From: Saccoglossus kowalevskii
Lineage: Eukaryota > Hemichordata > Enteropneusta > Harrimaniidae
NCBI RefSeq assembly: GCF_000003605.2
Contig: NW_003139319.1
Coordinates: 161,317-225,316, forward strand
Reading direction: 5' to 3'
Length of the DNA: 64,000 nt
Both the position numbers and the translations under genes were made by a program. This document shows, one piece after another, positions 1 to 8,964 of the stretch. Below the pieces are notes generated by a model that was not told the origin of the DNA, made no database searches, and saw only the letters and a list, made by a program, of their open reading frames with translations. The stretch's first letter is position 1; each line of letters opens with the position of its first letter.

Positions 1-1980
1 ACTTAATTGTGGACGCCTGATTACCTTTCACGGTCGACGGGTCAAAACAATAAACCGCTCTCTGTAAATTGTATACGATGTATAACAATAACAAGCCGCC
101 CTTGTTGGAATGCATTTAATTAAATGACGTAACTCATTTCAGTTGAGATATTCAAACATCGGAAATAAGTTCACTCAAACGGTTTCCTTTCTTCTCCGAC
201 CGTGAATGCGCGATTCGTAGTGGATACGATCTGAGATTCCATTTGCCCGTGTTCGCCTGGTTGTCAGTGCGCGGTAACCCCAGGAGCGAGCATGCGATAA
301 AACATCTGAAAATACTTATTTAATAGCTTGCACATAATGTTGTCTTGCAATGAGTACCATATATTTAAGGAGGATGGAATAGAAAGGCTGGCAGCATATG
401 GTAACGTCAGATTAGAGCAATCAGAATTTGATAGATATGCAAGGAGAAAAAAACGAATATCGCCAACACTTGGCGGCGCACTTGTTTACCTCAACGTTCA
501 GCGCAATGTCAATTTATACCCTGACGGAACGTTCTTTTGTCTCTCAATGGTTTTCATTGTGTGTACAAAGTAGAACTGTCTCGTAAATGAAAACTGTCTT
601 AATGTTTTCAGTTTGCAATAAATTGCACTCCCGGTTAATAAATAGATGTTTATGTTTACCACGATATTTTTAAAAATCTGCTTGTATTTTAGTAAATGAC
701 GACAATTTTATCAATGATATCACGTTTTTACCATTGTTTCCTATGGTGTGAATAACATGCCATACAAACTGTTGGCTGGTGAAATAGGGTAACACAATTA
801 ATATCTTGATTGACGGGGTACTTTCTGAAAATCTGGATAAAAAAAAGAATAAAAAAATTGTTTTTCTTTAGCGTTGTGCTCTAATTATTTGAATAATATT
901 TGGACAATTGTCTCAAAATTCAGTACAGAACGTAGTAATTAATATTATGTATATTATACGTTCTATGAAACTTCAAATGTATATTCAAGTAATAGACCGT
1001 AAACGCTAATGGCCACGGGAGGGGTAAGACTTGTTTTTCCTCTCAAATTGCGTTCTGTTTTCTTCCATCATCAAGAAAAACAAATCTCGTAGCTTGTTTA
1101 CTCTCGACGAGATCTCGGTGGCGGTCTAGCGTTTAATGTACATGCCAATAATCCAATACGTATTTGCATAGCTCGGTATGCATAGTTATTTGCGCGCGCG
1201 ATCCGTAATATCCAAATATTGTATATATGTGCATGAAATGAAATGAAAAACAACATTAAAAGCACTCCATATTTCAATGTGGACTCAGCAACAGACATAT
1301 TAGAGAATAATATTTACGAGTTCCAACTTACCCATAAATGGGTTATTTACTCGTGAAATTAGGTCAAATACTATATTAAAATATACAATTTCAAAATACA
1401 CAATTGACAATATGTTATCGTTATACTAAAATTATTGTATTTTTATATTGTTTACAGCAAGACAAATTGCGTTTAATTGGTCGGGTGTATTTTTGTTTTT
1501 CTTTCTTCGGGGCTAGCACGTGGCGATATCTACGAACACGCTAAAACGATCATCATTCAAGTTTTCAAATACGGAAATAATGCTCGCTTTGTGTCACTTC
1601 GCGGATATCTGGTCGAAGGGTAATGTGTATTAGGATATACGCGAACATATTAAAATAAATCGGCGATATGCATCGATGGGTCAGTGTCTCCGTCACAATA
1701 CGGACCCATTACGATCCTTGCTCGTTTGATTGACAGGTACAGGTGTCTGTAGGATATTGCCGGATTTACCGTTCTAATAGCTTCACGCTAATGTGAGATA
1801 TATTTTCTGCTCTTTTGACTCATTTCCCCCTCTCTCTACACTTCTCTCCACCATAGCTCCCTCGCCGGGTACATCCAACACGAGAACGTGACATCGGCAC
1901 ATAAGCTTGTGTGCGTAATTCAACTAGCTGGCGCTGTACAGTCCACAACCCTTTCCTTCCGTCGAAGGTTCCCAGCACTA
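1..1980. other. Non-coding 5' flank of the serotonin receptor gene
   Basis: No gene is recognised. The stretch is AT-rich with a GC-richer patch near 180-300. A short open frame at 337-570 has no recognisable motif or splice support. Distal regulatory sequence of the receptor gene may lie here, but nothing in the sequence singles it out. Confidence 0.5.
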
Positions 1981-1987
1981 AGCTCAG

Positions 1988-1995
1988 TGACGTCA
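1988..1995. promoter_or_regulatory. Full CRE palindrome upstream of the receptor
   Basis: TGACGTCA is the complete palindromic cAMP-response element. It lies about 190 bases upstream of a strong splice donor and about 1.2 kb upstream of the receptor start codon, where a promoter is expected. At least four other TGACGTCA sites occur in the window (near 45615, 48105, 51040 and 56088), so the motif alone is weak evidence. The link to receptor transcription is inference. Confidence 0.35.
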
Positions 1996-2029
1996 GCCAA
2001 CACGAGAATGAACACCACTTGTGCTGGTT

Positions 2030-2187
2030 TAAGGCGGGCGTTCCACCATTAAAAGTACAATGCGTTTAATGCACAGTGGCTACTACGCAAGCCAACGTTG
2101 GATTATCGACGCCAAGTGAATCGTGGAATGTGTATGTGTACGTTTAAGTGCGATTAAACCGACGAATACACTGCAAGGACGCAGCAG
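2030..2187 (+). other. Putative non-coding first exon of the receptor gene
   Basis: The right edge is a near-consensus splice donor, CAG followed by GTAAGA, with the cut between 2187 and 2188. The CRE at 1988 and an ATTAAAAGTA stretch near 2049 could belong to a promoter just upstream. The left edge is a guess because no start site can be read from sequence. Many aminergic receptor genes carry a spliced 5' UTR. Matching acceptors lie at 2933 (ttgctgcag) and 2990 (ttttacacag). Confidence 0.4.
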
Positions 2188-2990
2188 GTAAGAAATAGGT
2201 TAATACTTAATTGATTTATACCAGTTGAAGTGGCTGCTTAACTGGAGGAGAGACATACACACCAGCACTGGCAACTGTTTGATACACGATTCAAGGCTAT
2301 GTTCACACCGTCTGTTGAAGTACGGTCTCACTAAATGTTTCTATTCGCCATGTGTCGTACAATTCGTATTTTTGTTATAATTCAATACAACATAATATGC
2401 GCGACCGGAACCACGTTGCTGTATTATCAAATGTACATAAAAGCAAAAATCGTTAATTTGTAAGCTTCCCCAAACAGATTGCGACGTGTCCTGGCGTTAT
2501 TACAATAATTTTGTAAACAACTTCCTACTAAGACTAGATACAAGTTACGTTCTACGTCTTACACACACTGAAACGACCTTGTTCAACCATAGACCCGTCT
2601 ATGGTTCAACGAATCTGTTTTTGTTTTTTGTTTTTTTTTTGCGTGTGATAAATAACTATCTGTATTTGACCATTCACAGTATTTGGCTATTCACAGGCGG
2701 CGCTATCGTAAAGGAAACGGCATTCACCCTGGATCATTTTCAATAACATTGGACGTAAGCATGTAAGAAAACCTGCAAATCGATTGGTTGAACTCGTCGT
2801 TATACCATAAATTCATGTGATCGATGAAAGTGCCGGGTGTGTCACAACACAATTACAGATTTCGATGTCATCGCATTGAGTCGCTGTGTCATTAATTTTA
2901 ACGTCGGTGTCAAGTATGGTTCTATTTGCTGCAGGTTGGACAAGACGTAAACACATACAACCACCGTAATCTCATTGTCATTTTACACAG
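2188..2990 (+). other. Putative 5' UTR intron of the receptor gene
   Basis: Bounded by the GTAAGA donor at 2188 and an acceptor at 2990; a second usable acceptor at 2933 would give a shorter intron. It contains a tight hairpin at 2581-2610 and a T-rich run near 2620-2640. No reading frame inside looks coding. Confidence 0.35.
2581..2610. repeat. Near-perfect 30-base hairpin
   Basis: Two 14-base arms pair with a single mismatch around a two-base loop (core AACCATAGAC / GTCTATGGTT). It lies within the putative 5' intron of the receptor gene. It could be the remnant of a small palindromic insertion or an RNA stem-loop; nothing else is known of it. Confidence 0.6.
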
Positions 2991-3146
2991 GTCCGTTCCC
3001 CCACGTTACTCACAAATCCAGTATATCGATTGCCTTCTGACAATAGTGGAATAAACAATAGCGGCAGTTCTTCGTCATCAATAGACCGTAATTGCAAGTA
3101 TCTGTTGTCATTATTGTCCGAGCTGACTGCGATCAATAAGTTACAC

Positions 3147-3176
3147 ATGCTGACCATCGTCCAGTTTACTGGATAA
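3147..3176 (+). other. Upstream ORF 1 in the receptor leader
   Basis: A nine-codon frame starting ATG CTG ACC and ending TAA lies within the leader of the coding exon, 49 bases before the receptor start. It ends before the main start, so reinitiation is possible. It is the first ATG after the acceptor at 2990. Confidence 0.5.
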
Positions 3177-3214
3177 CATCAGATCTGGTCGTTGCTGACC
3201 ACCACAACCCAAGA

Positions 3215-3337
3215 ATGAAACCACCATGTCCATGTGCATCAACGATACTCACTCTGTCAATTGTTCCGGCAACTGGACGAATTCGACGATACTGTTTGAG
3301 AACTCTCCTCCGTACAGCGTTTGGCAGGCTGTTTTAA
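3215..3337 (+). other. Upstream ORF 2, overlapping the receptor start
   Basis: A 40-codon frame begins with an ATG 11 bases before the receptor ATG, in a different frame, and ends at TAA 3335-3337 inside the receptor's first transmembrane segment. Its start has A at -3. Ribosomes that use it would pass the receptor start, so it could lower receptor output unless leaky scanning prevails. The peptide (MKPPCPCAST...) has no recognised family. Confidence 0.45.
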
Positions 3338-4473
3338 TAACACTGCTCCTGGGAACTGTCATTTTATTAACTATCATCGGAAACTGGCTGGTCGTGTTAT
3401 CCGTGTGCCTAGTACGTAAGCTGCGCACGCCGGCCAATTACCTGTACGTTTCACTGGCCGTCTCGGATCTCAGCATCGCCATCCTAGTCATGCCACTAGC
3501 GCTCGTCAAAGAAATTAGCGGTACGTGGATGTTTGGCGAAGAAGTTTGCGATATGTGGATTGCTTTCGACGTTACCATATGCACTTCGTCGATACTGACT
3601 CTCTGTATGATTAGCGTGGATCGTTACCTCGCTATCACTAGGCCTTTCAAATACCTCACTAAACGGACGCCTCGACTGATGGCGGTCATGATAACGACCA
3701 TTTGGGTCGCCTCTGCGCTGATCTCGCTGCCGCCTATATTTGGATGGGGTAACGGCAATGTGCACGCCGACAACGACTGCTTGGTAAGCCAGGACTACGC
3801 CTATACCATATATTCGACGTTTGGTGCGTTCTACGCGCCGTTGACTGTAATGATTGTAATTTATGCGAAGCTCTACCGGGCTGCGGATTTGCTCAGAAGA
3901 GCCGATATTAAGCAAAACCGTGCCGGTATGTTTAATCCACGGAAACCCAAGCATGTGACCAAAATGGTCAAAACGAACACCAAGAACGCTGGATACGAAA
4001 ATGTTGTAACATTCCACGTCCCTAAGGAATGCAAGCATAGACATGGGGCTAACATTTCCATGACAGGGGAGAGGAAGGCTGCCAAGACACTTGGCGTAAT
4101 CATGGGTGCATTTATCCTGTGTTGGCTGCCGTTTTTTATTCTTGCTTTACTCCGACCTTTTTGCAATTGTGAGATTCCGTTGGTGCTGAATGGGTGTTTC
4201 CTGTGGTTAGGTTACTGCAATTCTATGCTAAATCCTGTAATATACGCGATGTTCAATAGAGACTTCAGGAGACCTTTCCGTCTCCTTCTCACATGCCGGT
4301 GGAAAGAAGTCACCAAGGCGTCAGGTAACCAGAGTGTCAAGCTGGCTTTGAAACTTATGGCCGAAGAAAAAATGAACCGCCGTGATAGCGACAAACAGAC
4401 TTCGGAGCACGCTAGAAGTATGTTACTCAATGGAGGCTCTCGCACCAAGATACCGGAAATGTCTAAACTATAA
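3226..4473 (+). CDS. 5-HT7-like serotonin receptor (class A GPCR)
   Basis: A complete 415-residue receptor for serotonin, expected in the plasma membrane. Seven hydrophobic segments lie at about 35-60, 72-94, 106-132, 152-172, 194-216, 285-309 and 319-342. Landmarks present are N53, D81, C108 paired with C185, the amine-binding D115, DRY at 132-134, W160, P205, CWLPFF at 299-304 and NPVIY at 336-340. S197, T198 and A201 match the 5-HT7 pocket. The segments SQDYAYTIYST, FLWLGYCNS and LALKLMAEE closely follow vertebrate 5-HT7, a Gs-coupled receptor that raises cAMP; coupling here is inferred from the family. The N-terminus has four N-glycosylation sites (N6, N12, N16, N19), and C357 is a likely palmitoylation site. 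The start is chosen for its CCACC-ATG context. The coding region is uninterrupted, whereas vertebrate HTR7 has coding introns. A related amine receptor subtype remains possible. Confidence 0.93.
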   Translation: MSMCINDTHSVNCSGNWTNSTILFENSPPYSVWQAVLITLLLGTVILLTIIGNWLVVLSVCLVRKLRTPANYLYVSLAVSDLSIAILVMPLALVKEISGTWMFGEEVCDMWIAFDVTICTSSILTLCMISVDRYLAITRPFKYLTKRTPRLMAVMITTIWVASALISLPPIFGWGNGNVHADNDCLVSQDYAYTIYSTFGAFYAPLTVMIVIYAKLYRAADLLRRADIKQNRAGMFNPRKPKHVTKMVKTNTKNAGYENVVTFHVPKECKHRHGANISMTGERKAAKTLGVIMGAFILCWLPFFILALLRPFCNCEIPLVLNGCFLWLGYCNSMLNPVIYAMFNRDFRRPFRLLLTCRWKEVTKASGNQSVKLALKLMAEEKMNRRDSDKQTSEHARSMLLNGGSRTKIPEMSKL

Positions 4474-5515
4474 GAGTTATTATTTTATAAAAATCGCCAT
4501 AGTGACCGATTTTCGCTTCTGTGCTGTCTGGTATTACAGTACGTGGAAATGTCGATTCTTCACGCACAACAGTAGTCCCAACAAAGCGTACATAGGATTT
4601 AATTGAGCGTAACAAGACTGACTGTTTATGCTTCACGATACTTCTTCCGACGATCCGCGTCGTTATGGTAACTGATCAAGCTACAATTGGAGATGTGGAC
4701 ATGCCGTGCATGTCTGAACGACACTGCTTGCAAATTAATTGTGTAATGCGTTCCTGTTTACATAATGAACATACTTTGAACGCTATTTTTTTTGTTAATA
4801 ATTGTATTCAGACTTGTTAACTCTGTGTACACATTGAGTTTTATTTTTTTGACATTAATTGAAGTTGTGTTGTGGGTTTTGTTCAATGTCAAAAACATTG
4901 CATGAGGAATGTCTACCTGGAACATTTTTGCCACTGCATATTTCACGGAAAATACCGAACGCATGGTGTTTTTGTTAGTGTTTGAAGGGGAGGGGGGGGG
5001 AGTGAGAGGATGCTGTGCACTACTCCATAAATGGCAAGCGATTACTTGTAATTCCCATTAGACCACGCATATGAGCGCATTTAACATCGATGACTTGATG
5101 TACTCTGCAAGGGAGACACAAATGTTATAATGTGAACGGAAGTGTTGTCGGAAGCAATGAGTAAATCAATCAAAAAAGACGTTAATTTAAAAATCTTGAC
5201 AGTTCTACGGATGAACATTTGAAGATGCGAGGTTCAAAGGTCAAACAACCTGAGGGATTATATGTGTAGCTATCAAACTGCGCTTTGAGGGGGGACAGCT
5301 TTGTGTCTCTCCCGCTTTTGAATCTTCTGACGCAACAACCGATTGCGACCTGATCTTTTCGTCAGCATTCGAATATCGGGCATTAAAATGCAAAACGAAC
5401 CATTTCCTGTCTTGTAAAATTCATTATGTTCGCGACGCTCCAAGATAGGCAAGCCATCAGCGACCAATCAGATAAATGTGCTAATTTGACACAAAGAAGT
5501 GTGTTCGCCAATAAA
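4474..5515 (+). other. 3' flank / probable 3' UTR of the receptor
   Basis: Non-coding. An AATAAA lies at 5510-5515, more than 1 kb after the stop, and an ATTAAA near 5380; either might be the polyadenylation signal, but neither is certain. A purine-rich run with a G9 tract lies near 4985-5010. A nuclear-receptor-like site is listed separately. Confidence 0.35.
5231..5243. promoter_or_regulatory. DR1-like nuclear receptor half-site pair
   Basis: GGTTCAAAGGTCA is a direct repeat with one-base spacing, one half-site being the perfect AGGTCA. Such sites bind RXR/HNF4/COUP-type receptors. It falls in the probable 3' UTR of the serotonin receptor, so it may be fortuitous. Confidence 0.25.
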
Positions 5516-7059
5516 ACACGCCACGAGGGAGCTCTTCGTAGTGCAATCAATATTGCAAGTACGCTTTCCGAGCGTCCAATCTCCTAATTGACCCACTCGG
5601 CTAAGCCTTAGCAGTAATAGAGAGAAATTAACACGATAGAGATACTAGTAAGAGGTGGGAAATTAATGTATCTTTATCAGATGTAGCCCTGACAAAGATC
5701 TAGTTGTAGGAGATGTTATATCGAGCTCTCTGGGAGTTCATAGAAAGAGTCTGATTAGCTACTGCTCTTTCTTAGATTTTAAGTTGTTGCTAACCTGAAA
5801 TGAACTTCTGGCGGAATAAATCACAGCCGTGGTTAACAAAAGTTGAAACCTGTATAGATTTCCAAGTTTGTTTGTTTGTTTTATTTACATGTCAGATTAC
5901 TCAGCAAGCGTTATGTTAATATATAGTGTCTCTCTATATAATTACACACCCGGAAAACAAGGTGCGGTACTGAAAGAAAATATAATCGTTTTTATAATTA
6001 TCATTTTTAGTCTCGATGAATGCCACACAGAGGGTACATATGGAGAGAATTCCTTAATTATTTTTTTAAAAAACATAAGGAAATTTGGAATATGTTACTG
6101 GAACTTATTGCTGTCTAATTATAAGACATTCCCTCACTCTCATCCTTCTGTCATTAGTGGACATGTATAACGCTTAATATCGTTTCAAATACTTAGTATG
6201 GGATGTATATCATTAAAATGCTCACGTGTATCACTCGGTATCATTTGACAGAGCGGGTCACTTTTTCCCCGACACTCAGACTCTGAAAACTCTCCGTACT
6301 AACGGGGTATTTTTTCGAAACAGTTCATACCCTGATGGATTGAAACCATACACATTTGTTCATGATCGGTGTCAATATTGACCTCAGAAGTCCGTCATAT
6401 TGTATATTAAAAACTAAACCGCTATTGATGTAGACTGGTGATTTCAGGCAACATGTGTGTGTGGCAATTCTTTTCATATTATTTAAATCCAATTATTAAT
6501 ACTGAATAAGCTTGAACTTTACATATGTTTATAAATTATTCAGACTTTTCTTTTTCTTTATACACAGCGATTTATCATGATGGTAAGCATGTTATTTCAG
6601 TCAGAAAAATCAAACCCGGTAGATGTAATAAATCCGCGATGGCGTATTCACAAATTACATCGTGGATAAACCGTTATTGTATTAAACGGGGTGAATTAGG
6701 TCTATCATGCACCTGTGTCCCTGAAACCAGCTATCGACGTCGCGTAGCAGCACGCTGGGATGGATTCTGTTGATGATGTACTCTATCGAGTACGTAACGG
6801 GCAGTATGGTTTATGTCTGACGAAATTTATTGCGGGATTTAATCTCGCAAGTTTTTTAAAGTAATGTGCGTGCCCTTGACGAAGCTAGCAAACTGCCATC
6901 ATGATTTAATCAAGCATTATAGTAGGAGATAAGATTATTACTTTAAGGAGCGCGAGGACACTAAAACTGATTGTGACAATGTGACACAACGATCGTGTTT
7001 GATTGGTTTTGTCAGCGGCCAAGAAACCGACTCCCCTCAATTTAATATGACATGGCAAC
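5516..7059. other. Intergenic, no gene seen
   Basis: AT-rich sequence. Open frames up to about 100 codons (near 5868-6167 and 6525-6770) show no recognised motif, no convincing splice context and low-complexity composition. Nothing else stands out. Confidence 0.5.
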
Positions 7060-7192
7060 TTAAAGCGCGGTGGTCGTCGTGCAGCGCGTGTTCGAATTTC
7101 ATGTAAACAAACAATGTATTTTACACGTGTTGTATACGTCGCTATGAGTCTCACATCGAACAGGACGCGGCACGACGACTGCCGCCCTTTAA
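7060..7192. mobile_element. TTAAAG inverted-repeat MITE, copy 1
   Basis: A 133-base element with terminal inverted repeats. The left end reads TTAAAGCGCGGTGGTCGTCG and the right end, reversed, reads TTAAAGGGCGGCAGTCGTCG; similarity extends about 35 bases inward on each side to a shared GTTCGA. There is no coding capacity, so mobilisation would have to come from elsewhere. The TTAA at each edge could be a TTAA target site as in piggyBac-type elements, but this is not proven. Related copies lie at 54328-54466, 40920-41158 and 31458-31747. Confidence 0.7.
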
Positions 7193-8772
7193 TGTACAAT
7201 TATTGGGACTCGTATTTTAATTTTTTCCGAATTTTTTTTACAACACGACGTTTCTGTAATTATTTATACAAAAAAACAAAACATGATTGTACACTATGAT
7301 ATTCATGATATTATATTATATTATATAACAAATACTACATCGACGTGATAATGTCCTCTGTGTGAGTTTTTGTGAATGTGTGGGCTGGCTCCCTCAGTTG
7401 GAAGGCAAAATTCAAACGCTGAACTAGTCACAGCTACGGGCGCAAAACAGTCCACGAACGAATCGACGTATGTTTTATGTTAGTGAATGCGTTTTCTGTA
7501 CTGTGTTGGATTCTTTGGCAACCTTTAGTTGTTCGGCTGTACGGCGTGGCTATCCGAAAGGTTTAAGCGTCGACCCGGTGTATAATATTTGGGTTATTTT
7601 TTTCTTTGGAGATGTGTACGACATTGGTGTATGCTGACTAGCTTTTTCTCTTGGAAAATCTTATTAATGTAGGTGTTTCCCACCTGTCTGGGTTTACGGT
7701 TGTTGAAAATTTAAACGCAGCAGTAGAAATGAAAACTAAGACGCGTTCACAAATACGGTTTTGACGGGGCCTTGACCGTTTCAGTCGATGGGTGTAAATG
7801 CAACCATGCATGACCGAGAGTCCTTGAATATGCCCGTTGCGTCGTAACCAACATCGTATACCAAGTTTGGTCCACGAGGAGATGCCATGTTTACCTAAAA
7901 ATCGTTGAAATAATAATTATAGCGTGCAGTTTGATGTATTTAGTTACGGCGCGTTTGAATTATTGCATGGCCTATTAACACTTGTCACCTGAGTGTTAAC
8001 CCTTTGCTCCGTAGCCCCTAAAACCGTCAACGGGAACATTAGACACAGCGGTCGCACAGTTTACGGTCGCCTTTTTTGTTGTATCTGTATAGTTGAACTA
8101 TATTTATTGCTATGGAAATTATTTCGCGTTCATTCGGCCTTTTCGCACATTGCCATCCAGGTGATAACTGGCAATGAACTGGTGACTGAGACAATGGTGT
8201 GTTGTATCGTGATTGGTGACCTGTGAATGACGTATCACTACTGCCGAATGGTGTTTCGCTTCGTGAACAACAATGCCACACACTAAATAGGCTGTTAACA
8301 AACTTTTATTATTGTCAGCGACTAGAGGCCACGTCATAAAGTTCATCGAACCCCACCGGGAAACAAACTAATAAAAAATGCACTCTATTAGTATTGTGGC
8401 CTATAAGCAATTGGGCGACGTCCGAATGTTATTTAGTTCATCTTATTTGCAAGCTACGAACTGACATTCACAAAATGTGCGTGACAGTATAAAAATGCGT
8501 CGACATTAAGCTCTTTCACGGACCGAATTTTAATTTAGATTGTGTTTACTGCACGTTTTTTTATCGCCAGGTGACCAGACGTCATACGGGCTCAGATGAC
8601 CATGACAACTTGTTCGCGGTGTTGCGATTGCACTTGTGAAATCCATAACAACCAAACATTTCTGCAATTCGGTGGTACCAGTTTTCACAGAGTAGGTCAA
8701 ATAATGGCATGTATTCCCCAGTTTGTTAATGTGTGTTTTTGAAATCATTACGTACATTCCAAACGAAGAAAA
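7193..8772. other. Intergenic, no gene seen
   Basis: AT-rich with a (ATTAT)n-like low-complexity stretch near 7305-7330. Overlapping open frames on both strands near 8000-8350 have no recognised domain and are treated as chance. Confidence 0.5.
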
Positions 8773-8964
8773 TTCAACATACTTTATTTTAGCTGGAATT
8801 AATTTTCACTGAAAACGCGTTATGGGTGTTTTGCATTGAGTTTATTTTCACTCAATTTTGATGAGTTGAATGTAAAGAATGGGAAAAAGGTATATTCGCT
8901 GTATTTTATTTTCACTTAGTCGCCCATTCATTGAAAATAGCGAAAATAAAGTATCTTACACTAC
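8773..8964. mobile_element. TACTTTATTTTCGCT MITE, copy 1
   Basis: A roughly 190-base non-coding element that aligns along its full length with 61842-62030. Its right end, reversed, reads AGTAGTGTAAGATACTTTAT, matching the left end of the other copy. Internal landmarks shared by both copies are GGAATTAATTTTC near the left, TGATGAGTT in the middle and GCGAAAATAAA near the right. The left terminus of this copy is eroded. Confidence 0.7.

Noticed and set aside
328-573. An 81-codon frame near the left end
   Set aside because: No domain, and it starts at a non-ATG codon unless shortened; no splice or promoter context.
1098-1298. A possible further TTAAAG-type end near 1110-1140
   Set aside because: GGTGGCGGTCTAGCGTTTAAT resembles the family end only loosely and no partner end was found.
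3496-4448. Minus-strand and alternate-frame open stretches over the receptor
   Set aside because: They are shadows of the receptor coding sequence with no motif of their own.
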